Shown here: in pieces, positions 55,370-64,000 of the stretch
How the letters are laid out: each line of letters begins with the position of its first letter
How positions within the stretch are numbered: position 1 is the first letter of the stretch
Assembly (NCBI GenBank): GCA_016714535.1
Contig: JADKDR010000001.1
Location: 186,001 to 250,000, forward strand
DNA length: 64,000 nucleotides
Source: Bacteroidota bacterium
Lineage (GTDB): Bacteria > Bacteroidota > Bacteroidia > AKYH767-A > OLB10
Direction: 5' to 3'
The notes under the pieces: model-generated
Databases searched by the model: none
What the model was told of the DNA's origin: nothing
Seen by the model: only the letters and a program-made list of their open reading frames with translations
Made by a program: the position numbers and the translations under genes

Positions 55370-56392
55370 TTATGGGATTAGGAATTTATATCGGCCAATA
55401 TTTTTTAAGGCTATGCCAGTTCCACGCACTACTGCGCGAAGCGGATCATCGGCCACATGTACTGGCAATTTTGTTTTCATACTAATACGTTTATCCAAGC
55501 CGCGAAGCAATGCACCGCCTCCGGTAAGATAAATTCCTGTACGATATATATCAGCGCTCAGTTCAGGAGGTGTCATTTCAAGAGCTTTCAAAATGGCCTC
55601 TTCTATTTTACTGATTGACTTATCGAGGGCATGCGCTACCTCTGAGTAAGAGACCGTAATTTCTTTAGGAATACCATTCATAAGATCGCGACCATGCACG
55701 GCATAATCTGGGGGAGGATTGTCTAATTCAGGCAATGCACTACCAACTTCTATTTTAATTCTTTCGGCACTACGTTCACCAATCAATATATTATGTTGCC
55801 TGCGCATATAATCCCAAATATCAGATGTAAAGCCATCACCAGCTACACGTATCGACTGATCGCAAACAATTCCTCCCAGGGCAATTACAGCAATCTCGCT
55901 GGTACCACCACCTATGTCAATAATCATATTGCCCATAGGCTCTTCCACATCAATGCCAATTCCAATAGCTGCCGCCATTGGTTCGTGAATCAGATAAACC
56001 TCTTTGGCTCCAGCATGTTCGGCACTATCGCGCACCGCACGTTTTTCAACTTCGGTAATTCCCGAAGGAATACAAATTACCATGCGCAGCGAAGGCTGAA
56101 ATAATCGTTTGCCGGGGTTTATCATTTTTATCATCCCGCGAATCATGTGCTCGGCTGCATCAAAGTCTGCAATTACGCCATCTTTTAACGGACGTACGGT
56201 TTTTATATTTTCATGCGTTTTGCCATGCATCATCATGGCTTGTTTGCCTACTGCAAGCACTTTACCGGTGGTGCGGTCCATGGCTACTATCGATGGTTCG
56301 TCTACTACTACTTTATCGTTGTGAATAATTAACGTGTTTGCTGTGCCAAGGTCTATGGCAATTTCCTGCGTGAGTAGGTCGAATAAACCCAT
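55370..56392 (-). CDS. mreB: Rod shape-determining protein MreB (actin-like)
   Basis: 340 aa, standard length. Cytoplasmic actin homologue that directs cell-wall elongation. ATP-site blocks: DLGTANTLI (phosphate 1), IDIGGGTSEIAVIALGG (phosphate 2) and YLTGGGALLRGLD (adenosine), plus the conserved EPMAAAIGIG. First gene of the mreBCD-pbp2-rodA operon, with a TAnnTTTG box about 52 bp upstream of the start. Confidence 0.97.
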   Translation of the reverse strand: MGLFDLLTQEIAIDLGTANTLIIHNDKVVVDEPSIVAMDRTTGKVLAVGKQAMMMHGKTHENIKTVRPLKDGVIADFDAAEHMIRGMIKMINPGKRLFQPSLRMVICIPSGITEVEKRAVRDSAEHAGAKEVYLIHEPMAAAIGIGIDVEEPMGNMIIDIGGGTSEIAVIALGGIVCDQSIRVAGDGFTSDIWDYMRRQHNILIGERSAERIKIEVGSALPELDNPPPDYAVHGRDLMNGIPKEITVSYSEVAHALDKSISKIEEAILKALEMTPPELSADIYRTGIYLTGGGALLRGLDKRISMKTKLPVHVADDPLRAVVRGTGIALKNIGRYKFLIP

Positions 56393-56444
56393 ATCTTGCT
56401 TGTGTGTGCTTTAAATAAAAATACTTGTGAAGAATGATACGTTG

Positions 56445-56452
56445 CAAATGTA
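56445..56452 (-). promoter_or_regulatory. Putative -7 box for the mre operon
   Basis: Minus strand TACATTTG, exact TAnnTTTG match, about 52 bp before mreB. A TTG at 56475-56477 lies 22 bp upstream. Confidence 0.42.
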
Positions 56453-56544
56453 AATGAAAACAAGTGGAACATCACAATATTGTAAACATTTTTTGAACAG
56501 CAAAAAAGTAAATCAATGTCGCCACAAAAATGCCTTACAACTGA

Positions 56545-57804
56545 TTAAATAAATCGAATGCAAACTCGCGCTCCATGTCGCTGATTATCGCTTATCGATA
56601 GTTCAGCATCAAGATTCTGACATAGGGCATCAATTATCTGGAATCCAAGCGACTCGGTATTCTTCCAATCAAAGTTTTTATCGAATCCTTTGCCATTATC
56701 GCTAATATTGAGCGCAAAACCCTTATTGGGCAAGCGTTCTACCTCGATACTAATTTTACCGTTATCCTGATTTATAAATGCATACTTAACACTGTTGCTT
56801 ATCAGTTCGCACACCAACATACCAATATTTTGTGCTTTGTCACTGTTAATCAGAAGTGGAATTAATTTTTTTTCGATAAAGATATTTTTGGTTTGTAATC
56901 CCAACCCGTAGTAAAGGCTTTGTATCAATCCATCTAAATAAACCTCCAGATTAATGCTTTGCATATCAGACGAGCGGTATAGATTTTCGTGAATAAGTCC
57001 AATGGTACTAATCCGGCTGCGAATAGTTTCAAGAATTTGCTTTGTTTCGGGATTCGTGTAATTATACGATTCAAGGTTTATTAACCCACAAACGGTAGCC
57101 AGATTGTTTTTTACGCGATGATGAATTTCTTTCATTAAAAATTCCTTGTCGCTTAAAGCACTGGTCAATGCATTTTCTTTTTCTTCAAGCAGTATATTTT
57201 TTTGAATCAATGATTTGTTGCTTTCCTCCAATAATTTTTGGTAGTCGAGAAATTCTTTTCGAAACAAGTAGGTTATGACCGATAACAAAATGAACACTGC
57301 CAGCATGTAAGGCAAATACAAATCATTCATTTCGCGTAGCAGATAGAAATTGGCGTTAAACTCATTTTGTCGCATTGCAAATAAAAAGCAAAGTGCAATG
57401 GTGATTACTGAATAGGTAAGGCTCAAGGCTTTTTCGAAGAACAGAAATGACAATACAAGCAAAGGTAGCAGGCAATATTCGATACCGGTATAGCCAAACT
57501 TAAGCGAAAATATCAAGATAAGCAATGCTGAAAAAGTGATAAAGTAATACCTGGCAAAAATGTACTGACGGTAACGATGCAATAGAAATACGATTGAAAA
57601 ACCAAAGGGAAACAATGCAGGAATAATGAGTTTGCGAATACCGGCCTCAGGCAATAAGTAGGAATACAATAAAGCACCATGAAATATACTTAAGATAAGT
57701 GAAATCAATGCGAGCGCGTTAAGCGTCCGTATTTTTCGCTTTTCAGTAAATATCATTTCGTTGGAAACGCCAATGTTAGTAATGCGGTACCAAAATCCAA
57801 TCAT
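56545..57804 (-). CDS. Membrane sensor histidine kinase (HisKA_2 type)
   Basis: 419 aa. About six membrane helices in residues 25-190, a coiled linker (EESNKSLIQKNILLEEKENAL), then a HisKA_2 phospho-acceptor block MKEIHHRVKNNLATVCGLI (His at about 226) and a HATPase domain with N-box ELISNSVKYAFIN (about 335) and NISDNGKGFD. The HHRVKNN form is typical of kinases that often partner separate or atypical response regulators; no regulator gene is adjacent (orphan kinase). The first ATG gives 16 extra residues; a start at Met17 (MIFTEKRKI) is equally plausible. Signal unknown. Confidence 0.88.
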   Translation of the reverse strand: MIGFWYRITNIGVSNEMIFTEKRKIRTLNALALISLILSIFHGALLYSYLLPEAGIRKLIIPALFPFGFSIVFLLHRYRQYIFARYYFITFSALLILIFSLKFGYTGIEYCLLPLLVLSFLFFEKALSLTYSVITIALCFLFAMRQNEFNANFYLLREMNDLYLPYMLAVFILLSVITYLFRKEFLDYQKLLEESNKSLIQKNILLEEKENALTSALSDKEFLMKEIHHRVKNNLATVCGLINLESYNYTNPETKQILETIRSRISTIGLIHENLYRSSDMQSINLEVYLDGLIQSLYYGLGLQTKNIFIEKKLIPLLINSDKAQNIGMLVCELISNSVKYAFINQDNGKISIEVERLPNKGFALNISDNGKGFDKNFDWKNTESLGFQIIDALCQNLDAELSISDNQRHGARVCIRFI

Positions 57805-57924
57805 AATGCCTATTGACCTGTATTTTTAATCGTTTAGTGATGCACTCATGCAAATGTTCAAAATTACGGTGCAACTTAAGCACGTAAAGAACCGCCTTCA
57901 AGCAATTGTAACAAAGTAATTAAC

Positions 57925-57950
57925 AAAAAAGCCACCTCAATTGAGGCGGC
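57925..57950 (-). terminator. Rho-independent terminator of the TPR gene
   Basis: On the minus strand GCCGCCTCAA / TTGAGGTGGC (10-bp arms, 57950-57941 and 57940-57931, one G-T pair) is followed by a run of six T. The stem is almost loopless as written, so the innermost pairs open to form the loop. It lies just after the stop at 57973. Confidence 0.85.
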
Positions 57951-57972
57951 TTCACTATGTTTTAAAGGCATA

Positions 57973-58650
57973 TTAGTTGCCTGCTTTAGCGTTGGCACGT
58001 GTAATATATTTTTCAATATCACGTGCTTCATCACTTTTGCTATATCCTGTTTGGATTTTGGTATAAACATCAACTGCCGATTTAAAATCACCTTTGCTTT
58101 CAAAGGCAAAACCTTGTTTCTTCAAAAAGTAAGGTGCGGTAAAAGAATTATTATCCCATGCAGTAGCCTTCTTGTAATAGTTTAATGCTTCGTCCTTGTT
58201 TCCTAACTCACTATAGGCATCGCCTATTGCGCCTAAGGCCAAGGCACCAGTAACATCATCTTCGGCATCATAATCCATTAGTGCGTCAATAGCTTCTTGC
58301 CACTGCCCTTTTTTCATATAGCACATACCCAAATAGTAATGCGCAAGGTTACCACTCTTGGTGCTTCCATATTCAGCAGCTATCTGCTTAAAGCCCATGG
58401 TAGTGCCCTTCCCATTAATGGCAAGGTCAGTACTATCGTTTTTAAAATGAAATTGTGCCGGAAAAATGGCAGATTGTGCCTTTAGTTCCTGTGGCTTGAG
58501 CCAGAAATTGGTATAGGCTAGATAACCAGCAAGTACTACTACTATGGCTATAACAATTATAATCAGGCTCTTTTTGTTATTCTCAATAAATGTTTCAGCC
58601 TTATTGATACTCTCATTTATATCCAAAACATCTTCGGTTTTTTTAGCCAT
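57973..58650 (-). CDS. Membrane-anchored TPR protein (YfgM-like)
   Basis: 225 aa. A cytoplasmic N terminus (MAKKTEDVLDINESINKAE), one membrane helix at about residues 29-50 and three to four TPR motifs (about 85-215; AHYYLGMCYMKKGQWQEAIDAL, GALALGAIGDAYSELGNKDEALNYYKKA). Topology and layout resemble YfgM-type periplasmic chaperone partners, but similarity is at the fold level only. Monocistronic and divergent from the TMTC-like gene, 114 bp apart. Function not known. Confidence 0.8.
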   Translation of the reverse strand: MAKKTEDVLDINESINKAETFIENNKKSLIIIVIAIVVVLAGYLAYTNFWLKPQELKAQSAIFPAQFHFKNDSTDLAINGKGTTMGFKQIAAEYGSTKSGNLAHYYLGMCYMKKGQWQEAIDALMDYDAEDDVTGALALGAIGDAYSELGNKDEALNYYKKATAWDNNSFTAPYFLKKQGFAFESKGDFKSAVDVYTKIQTGYSKSDEARDIEKYITRANAKAGN

Positions 58651-58764
58651 TTTTTAATGATGGTTTAAAATTTTAAGGGTGCGAATGTAAAAAAAGTATT
58701 TTCAATATATACATATGCCACAAAATGTTTTACTTGCGCTCACCCATAAGCATAAATTATACTC

Positions 58765-60747
58765 ATGCGGATTGATAAAACAAAAAAAAACCAACCTACC
58801 GAAAAGGCCGTAAAACGAAGCTCCGAAAGCACTTTCGTAAAACGTGGAGGCCATCAACTAAACAAATGGCTAATTATTGGTATTGCTTTGGGTATTGGGA
58901 TGTTTACCCTAATTGCTTATTATCCTTGTCTCGATAATGGTTTTACAAACTGGGACGACCCAACTTATATTATAGAAAACCCAATCATTAAAGAATTAAG
59001 CGCTGCCAATATCAAGCGTATTTTTAGCGAAGTTTATTTTGCCAACTATCAACCTTTGCAAATAGTTTCTTATGCTATCGAATATCATTTTTTTGGACTG
59101 AATGCATCGGGTTATCATGCAGTAAGCCTGGCAATGCACATAGTAATTACTTTATTAGTTGGCTTTTTTATTTACCTCCTTATTAATGATATTTGGTTGA
59201 GCGCAGCTGCTGCTCTTATTTTTGGAGTGCATAGCATTCACGTTGAATCGGTAGCATGGGCGGCAGAACGCAAAGATTTACTGTACGCCTTGTTTTTATT
59301 TTCGGCACTTATTTTTTATACCAAATACGTGCAGTCGGCTTTTAAATTAAAATGGATAGTCCTCGCATTTCTGTTTTTTATTTTATCGGTGTTTTCCAAA
59401 ACTATGGCGGTATCATTGGTGCCTATGCTAATTCTTATCGATATTCTTTATAAGCGGGAGTTTAATGCACGTGCGATAATTGAAAAAATTCCATTTGTTG
59501 TACTTGCAATCATTATGGGATTAATTTCGGTAAATGTTACCAAAGATACTACCGATCCCTATGCTCAGGAATCGGCACCATATCCTCTCATGAGCCGCAT
59601 CTATTTTGCTTCGCACAATTTGCTCAATTATCTGGTAAAATCAATAGTTCCTATTAATCAAAAAACATATTATCAGTACCCTGTAGTTGGCAATGAGGCC
59701 GTGCCTATTGAATATATGATTGCATTTGCAGTAGTATTGATACTTTCAGGTCTTATTATTTATTCTTTAAAATTTACCCGTTGGATATTTTTTGGTGTCG
59801 GCTTTTTTACGGTAGCTGTTGCGCTCGTATTGATGTTATATACTATAGGCCCTACCATTTTTTCGGAACGCTATACCTATGTAGCCTCTGCTGGCTTGTA
59901 TGCGCTTATAGCGTATGGCTTAATGCAACTAGGCACCTCGGGCATTGCAGGTTTTAAGCTAAACAAGAACATTTCGTTGGGAATAATATGTGTATGCGCT
60001 TTGCTGCTTATTGTAAAAACCCGCGCCCAATGCGAGGTATGGAAAGACAGTATTACTTTTTGGAGCGATGTTATCAAGCAAGATTCTAAGGTTCCTATTG
60101 CCTATAACAATCGTGGAAATGAGTACAAGTCTAAAAATGATTTCGAAAAGGCAATACCCGATTTGAAAGAAGCCATTCGCTTAAAAAAAGATTATCTGGA
60201 ACCCTATATTATACTTGGCGACATTTACCGCACGCAGGGAAAATCGCAAGAGGCAATGGAAAACTTAAACTATGCTTTAAAGCTAAAACCCAACTCGCCT
60301 CAGGCTTTGGTTAATAGAGGTATTGTTTATTGTGTTTTAGGAAACATTGAAGAAGGCAAAAAAGATTTTGATAAGGCTATAGAATACAAGAAAGAAATGT
60401 TTGAAGCTTATGGCAACAGAGGTAATTACTATGCAATTAAACGTGACTACCCAACTGCCATACAAAATTATGAGCAAGCTATTCGAATCAATCCAGATTT
60501 TCAGGATGCCTACCTGAATCTTGGAAAAACCTATTTCGAACTAAAGCAACCAGAAAAATCCCTCAATTATCTAAGGCAATACCTTAATCGAAATGGCCCA
60601 AACCCCGAAGTTTACTGGATGATGGCCTTGGTGTATGCTTCGCAAAATGATTTTGCAAACGCGAGTGCTAAAGCAGCCGAAGCAAAGTCGAAGGGCTTTG
60701 CAGTGAATGATGCACAAATAGCCCAATGGGGACAAATGAAACAGTAA
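58765..60747 (+). CDS. TMTC/ArnT-like multispanning glycosyltransferase with C-terminal TPRs
   Basis: 660 aa. About eleven to twelve membrane helices (residues about 32-430), then five or six TPR units (about 445-640; AYNNRGNEYKSKNDFEKAIPDLKEAIRLKKD and similar). The first luminal loop has the diacidic motif in NWDDPTYIIENP, followed by FGVHSIHVESVAWAAERKDLL, as in TMTC-type GT-C proteins; in eukaryotes these are O-mannosyltransferases. Bacterial members are mostly uncharacterised; protein or lipid glycosylation in the envelope is inferred. The stop abuts the stop of the convergent small lipoprotein gene with no base between. Confidence 0.83.
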   Translation: MRIDKTKKNQPTEKAVKRSSESTFVKRGGHQLNKWLIIGIALGIGMFTLIAYYPCLDNGFTNWDDPTYIIENPIIKELSAANIKRIFSEVYFANYQPLQIVSYAIEYHFFGLNASGYHAVSLAMHIVITLLVGFFIYLLINDIWLSAAAALIFGVHSIHVESVAWAAERKDLLYALFLFSALIFYTKYVQSAFKLKWIVLAFLFFILSVFSKTMAVSLVPMLILIDILYKREFNARAIIEKIPFVVLAIIMGLISVNVTKDTTDPYAQESAPYPLMSRIYFASHNLLNYLVKSIVPINQKTYYQYPVVGNEAVPIEYMIAFAVVLILSGLIIYSLKFTRWIFFGVGFFTVAVALVLMLYTIGPTIFSERYTYVASAGLYALIAYGLMQLGTSGIAGFKLNKNISLGIICVCALLLIVKTRAQCEVWKDSITFWSDVIKQDSKVPIAYNNRGNEYKSKNDFEKAIPDLKEAIRLKKDYLEPYIILGDIYRTQGKSQEAMENLNYALKLKPNSPQALVNRGIVYCVLGNIEEGKKDFDKAIEYKKEMFEAYGNRGNYYAIKRDYPTAIQNYEQAIRINPDFQDAYLNLGKTYFELKQPEKSLNYLRQYLNRNGPNPEVYWMMALVYASQNDFANASAKAAEAKSKGFAVNDAQIAQWGQMKQ

Positions 60748-61071
60748 TCAATTCACTCTTGACACATGAATTATTCCTTTGTGTTCATGATACATCAAAC
60801 ACACAACCTGATTATTGCTGCATTCATCAATCAATTTATAAGTAGCTGTTACCAAAGATCCGCTAGCAAAACCATCAAGTTTCTCATAATTACATACTAA
60901 ATAGTCATCTCCCTTAAAGGTTAAATAAGTTCCTGTGCAATCGCGGACGATAGTTGCGTTACCTTGCGTTTTTTCGCAACCGGTAAGGCCAAACCCTATA
61001 AATGTTAAAGCTCCAAGCATTACAAATACCCTCAAATATTTGCCTACTTTTGTTTCGAAATTTAATATCAT
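60748..61071 (-). CDS. Small lipoprotein of unknown function
   Basis: 107 aa as drawn. Hydrophobic segment VFVMLGALTFIGFGLTGC with lipobox Cys32. The mature part (about 75 aa) has four cysteines and no family I recognise. If the first ATG (61071) is used, its start codon overlaps the start codon of the divergent gene. Met18 (61020) or a TTG just before it (61032) gives a shorter signal peptide and leaves room for a promoter, and may be the real start. Function not known. Confidence 0.6.
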   Translation of the reverse strand: MILNFETKVGKYLRVFVMLGALTFIGFGLTGCEKTQGNATIVRDCTGTYLTFKGDDYLVCNYEKLDGFASGSLVTATYKLIDECSNNQVVCLMYHEHKGIIHVSRVN

Positions 61072-61492
61072 GGCGAGAAAGATTTTATTTATTTTCTTTG
61101 GAATTATTTTTTTAAGTTCTGTTTCGTGTAAACGTAACCGTAATCAAATTCCGTATGTAAATGTAGATATTTATGTCTATCCTTCGCAACCTGCCTATAT
61201 AAATTTAAACATCATTGGTGGCTGGATTTACCTTAGCGGAGGCTACAAAGGCATAATCGTGTACCGAAGTACACAGGATGAATTTATTGCCTACGACCGC
61301 GCCTGTACTTATGACCCTACCGATGACTGCAGCCTTGTAGAAGTAACCAAAGATAATGTGATTGCTGTAGATTCTTGCTGCAAGTCGCAGTACTTAATTA
61401 CGGATGGCAATGTTTTTTCCGGAGTCGCTACCCAGCCATTGCAACGCTACCGGGCCGATTTTGATGGTGTTACTTTGCATATTTATAATTAA
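61070..61492 (+). CDS. Rieske-fold-like small exported protein lacking full cluster ligands
   Basis: 140 aa from ATG 61070. An in-frame upstream start would run through the divergent lipoprotein gene and is not credible. N-terminal signal or lipoprotein signal (MARKILFIFFGIIFLSSVSC, Cys20, imperfect lipobox). The mature part has a beta layout (GWIYLSGGYKGIIVYRS, EFIAYDRACTYDP, DSCCKSQYLITDGNVFSG, LQRYRADFDGVTLHIY) that resembles a Rieske [2Fe-2S] domain. However, the two Cys-x-His pairs are not present: CTY and CC stand at these places. Iron-sulfur binding is therefore doubtful. Function not known. Confidence 0.7.
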   Translation: MARKILFIFFGIIFLSSVSCKRNRNQIPYVNVDIYVYPSQPAYINLNIIGGWIYLSGGYKGIIVYRSTQDEFIAYDRACTYDPTDDCSLVEVTKDNVIAVDSCCKSQYLITDGNVFSGVATQPLQRYRADFDGVTLHIYN

Positions 61493-61633
61493 CAACAGTA
61501 AGATTTATGTGAGAAACTGCTTACTATTTTTTTATCCCAACAAAAGACATTTTACCCAAAACAGAAAAGAGGAATTCGCCTAAATTAAATTGCACTATTG
61601 GGTGATTGATAAATCTGAGCAACTCAACAGCGT

Positions 61634-61641
61634 TAGCTTTG
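61634..61641 (+). promoter_or_regulatory. Putative -7 box for the 61671 T9SS gene
   Basis: TAGCTTTG, exact TAnnTTTG match, 29 bp before the ATG. Confidence 0.4.
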
Positions 61642-61670
61642 CACAACTTTTTTAACTATATATAAAAACG

Positions 61671-63383
61671 ATGAGAAACTTTTCACTTCTCATGTTGTGT
61701 TTTTCGGTATTTAATTTTTTAACAGCACAACCTGACATAAACAAATCAAAAATTGGCACAAATCGATTAAGTTCGCCATGGCCTTATGCGAACAAATTAG
61801 CGCCTTTTTATTCAGAGAATTTTGCAAATTCAATTCCACCAGGCTGGCAGTTAACTGATAGCGCAGGCAATGGAGAGGTATGGAAGCATACTAAAACAGG
61901 ACCTGCAAATTATGTTAGCGATGCATTACAATCGAGTAGTTCGCAAAACGGTTGGGCGCTAATAGATGACGATAGTTATGGCAACAATGGTGCTATGATG
62001 GCCGAATTAATTTCACCGGCAATAGATTGCAGCGCCAAAGCAGCAGTAATGCTTTCGTTCGAAGAGCATTATCGCCATTACACCCTGGCAGGAGCTGAAG
62101 CAATTTTACTTTTAAGCAACGATAGTATAAACTGGATCGAATTTCATCATGCAGAAACAGGTTTGGCCAACAATGCTGCTACAACTAATCCAAATTTGAT
62201 AAGTATAAATATTAGTTCAGTTGCTGCCAATCAACCTGCTGTTTATTTGAAGTTTTTGTACCGGGGCGATTATGGTTATTTCTGGCAAATTGATGATATC
62301 GAACTGACCGAAATACCAACCATCGATGTTGAAATATTAAAGGTTGATAATCCTACACAAGCATGTGACTTGTCCAATGCAACCTATATGGCTGTAACCT
62401 TACAAAACAATGGCTTTACAGATATTTTCAATTATAAGATTTCATATCAGATAAATAATGGCAACATCACTCATGAAAATGTAAATGATACCATTGCTCC
62501 TGGTGCACAAAAATTGTATACCTTTACTCAGCCGGTTGATTTTAGCGTTTATGGTATACAGCGCACAACCATTTTTTTGGAAGTAATGGGAGATGGCAAT
62601 CAGTTAAATGATACCGTAAAATTTGAATACAATAATCCGGATATATCATCCTTTGCTTTAAACATAGGTTTTGAGCCAATAGATTTATTCAGTGATTGGA
62701 AATCGGAAGATACGGATCAGGATTTTTCGACCTGGGCGCCTGTAAACAATGCAAACAGCAATATAGATGCAAACACCGGATTGTGGTGCATGCGCAGACC
62801 TGCCACGGGCTTGCCGGATGAGGATTGGCTTTTTTCGGGTTGTTTGTTTTTAAAAAGCACAAGCTATTATTCCTTATCCTATTTCAACTATCAATTTGAT
62901 TCGAACGCTGCACCAATTCAAGTTCATCTTTCCGATACCGCTTTTAGCGGAGCCTTAAACAAACAATTGATTTTTTCGCAACCATTAGGAGCCGGAAACT
63001 GGATTAATTATATAGCACCATTTACAGTAAGTGTTGATGGCTATTACTACCTGGGATTTAAAAGTGCCGGCACGCTTGCCAATGGATCTTCTTCGTCTAG
63101 GCTTGATGATATTTCGCTGTCAGCAATTACAGGTAAACCTGAATTGACAGAAGTACACCATCAACTGTATCCAAATCCGGTACGCGATTTTTTGTTTGTG
63201 AAAAGCAATACGGATGTGCGGAGTACTGTCACCATTACAAATTTAACCGGACAGGTGGTTTTGCAAACCGTTATTCAAGACCATCAACTTCCGATAGAAA
63301 TAGCTGCATTATCTCCGGGATTGTATATGGTAACAGTTACAAATTTGACCACTACTTTTAGTCAAAAAATAATTAAATTGTAA
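61671..63383 (+). CDS. T9SS surface protein with MAM/jellyroll and CARDB-like domains
   Basis: 570 aa. Signal peptide (MRNFSLLMLCFSVFNFLTAQ). A lectin/MAM-like jellyroll domain (about 45-215; FYSENFANSIPPGWQLTD, SPAIDCSAKAAVMLSFEEHYR, YFWQIDDIEL), a CARDB-like Ig domain (about 218-310), a second jellyroll copy (about 320-485; SDWKSEDTDQDFSTWAP, SRLDDISLS) and a T9SS type A tail (LYPNPVRDFLFVKSN to GLYMVTVTN). Same domain toolkit as the protein at 4268-7984. Probably surface-anchored; ligand unknown. Monocistronic. Confidence 0.87.
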   Translation: MRNFSLLMLCFSVFNFLTAQPDINKSKIGTNRLSSPWPYANKLAPFYSENFANSIPPGWQLTDSAGNGEVWKHTKTGPANYVSDALQSSSSQNGWALIDDDSYGNNGAMMAELISPAIDCSAKAAVMLSFEEHYRHYTLAGAEAILLLSNDSINWIEFHHAETGLANNAATTNPNLISINISSVAANQPAVYLKFLYRGDYGYFWQIDDIELTEIPTIDVEILKVDNPTQACDLSNATYMAVTLQNNGFTDIFNYKISYQINNGNITHENVNDTIAPGAQKLYTFTQPVDFSVYGIQRTTIFLEVMGDGNQLNDTVKFEYNNPDISSFALNIGFEPIDLFSDWKSEDTDQDFSTWAPVNNANSNIDANTGLWCMRRPATGLPDEDWLFSGCLFLKSTSYYSLSYFNYQFDSNAAPIQVHLSDTAFSGALNKQLIFSQPLGAGNWINYIAPFTVSVDGYYYLGFKSAGTLANGSSSSRLDDISLSAITGKPELTEVHHQLYPNPVRDFLFVKSNTDVRSTVTITNLTGQVVLQTVIQDHQLPIEIAALSPGLYMVTVTNLTTTFSQKIIKL

Positions 63384-63523
63384 ATTGAAACAACCACCAA
63401 ACCCATGATTATTTCTTGTGAAATAAATCATTAAAAAAAAGCACCAAACCTTCTACCAAGTTGGCTGCAAATTTCTGCTGTTGTTATTTTTTTTCTAAAA
63501 ACTATTGTCATAGGTATTTGTTT

Positions 63524-63531
63524 TATATTTG
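63524..63531 (+). promoter_or_regulatory. Putative -7 box for the DUF6580-like gene
   Basis: TATATTTG, exact TAnnTTTG match, 21 bp before the ATG; a TTG at 63505-63507 lies 16 bp upstream. Confidence 0.42.
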
Positions 63532-63552
63532 ACCTCATAAAAAAATACACCT

Positions 63553-64000
63553 ATGATTCTAAAACTCAATGCACGTAATATTGTAATTTTAATTTTAGTT
63601 GGTTTGGCAATCATTGCTCGCCTCATTCCACATTGGCCAAACTTTACTCCGGTTGCCGCTATTGCTTTATTTTGTGGTTGCTATTTAAAAGATCGCAGAT
63701 GGGCAATTGCCATTCCCATTATTGTAATGCTTATTAGCGATATGATACTATTTATATCAAAGGGGTATTCCCCTTCTGTATCGGTATATGCTAGTCTTAT
63801 GCTTATAAGCACCTTGGGATTTTTACTGAAAGGCCGCGAGCAGCGCCAAACTATTATGGTAGCTTCACTAGTTGGCTCTTTGATTTTTTTCTTTGTAACA
63901 AATTTTGGTGTATGGCTACTTAATGATTATTACTCAAAAAATCTGGCAGGTCTTGCAACATGTTACATCAAGGCAATACCATTTTTCAGATACACTGTTA
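63553..64000 (+). CDS. DUF6580-like integral membrane protein, 3' end beyond window
   Basis: 149 codons visible, open to the window edge. Starts MILKLNARNIVILILVG, then AIIARLIPHWPNFTPVAAIALFCGCYLKDR, a helix ending LISDMILF and two further helices (about 80-100 and 110-130). The ARLIPHxPNFTPVAAxALF pattern and the SD-containing helix match the DUF6580 family of small multispanning proteins, some of which resemble ECF transporter S components. Substrate unknown. Confidence 0.72.
   Translation, partial: MILKLNARNIVILILVGLAIIARLIPHWPNFTPVAAIALFCGCYLKDRRWAIAIPIIVMLISDMILFISKGYSPSVSVYASLMLISTLGFLLKGREQRQTIMVASLVGSLIFFFVTNFGVWLLNDYYSKNLAGLATCYIKAIPFFRYTV

Noticed and set aside
57876..58109. Separate small gene overlapping the end of the TPR gene
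   Set aside because: It is an alternate frame of the TPR gene that runs through its terminator.
60935..61069. Longer N terminus for the Rieske-like protein
   Set aside because: It would run antisense through the lipoprotein gene and bury the signal peptide at 61070.

Overview
The window looks like part of a chromosome from an uncultured, low-GC member of the Bacteroidota. Several things point there: many secreted proteins with a C-terminal type IX secretion (T9SS) sorting domain; a giant SprB-repeat adhesin next to PorP/SprF-family and PorE-like outer-membrane genes; LytS/LytTR-type two-component genes; and repeated TAnnTTTG elements upstream of genes, which match the -7 box of the Bacteroidota primary sigma factor. 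No phage, insertion sequence, CRISPR array or integrase was seen.

Layout. 0-8 kb (minus): a purple-acid-phosphatase-like exoenzyme cut by the window edge, a YbbR-like protein, YajC, a DUF1573 lipoprotein and a large T9SS protein. 8-13 kb: a LytS/LytTR pair, a low-molecular-weight tyrosine phosphatase, an RsmI-like methylase, an esterase and a YgiD-type dioxygenase. 13-17.6 kb: valS, a YceI lipoprotein and a rhomboid protease. 17.6-22.6 kb (minus): a polysaccharide export operon in the order wza, wzc, rfbC, wecA-like. 23-29 kb: three T9SS surface proteins (kelch; beta-propeller plus PKD-like; S74 chaperone) and tRNA-His. 29-48.7 kb (minus): an adhesin module of about 19.4 kb (giant SprB-repeat protein, PorP/SprF, PorE-like OmpA lipoprotein). 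49-51 kb: a LOG-family protein and an EamA transporter. 51-56.4 kb (minus): the rod-shape operon mreB-mreC-mreD-pbp2-rodA. 56.5-64 kb: an HWE/HisKA_2-type kinase, TPR proteins, two small lipoproteins, another T9SS protein and the start of a DUF6580-like membrane protein.

How the genes fit together: most of the window concerns the cell envelope. It covers wall elongation (mre/pbp2/rodA), polysaccharide synthesis and export (wza/wzc/wecA/rfbC), and export and anchoring of large repetitive surface proteins by T9SS.

A main caveat is that many reading frames are broken. Five ordinary genes (LytTR regulator, rhomboid, wecA-like, a T9SS protein, rodA) each carry one single-base frame break, at or beside a short homopolymer run. 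The phosphatase gene has one in-frame amber codon. The adhesin has about nine breaks, all in the part whose 228-bp repeats are almost identical. This pattern fits uncorrected sequencing or assembly errors better than mass gene decay. The alternative for the adhesin, repeat-driven variation of a surface protein, is worth testing.
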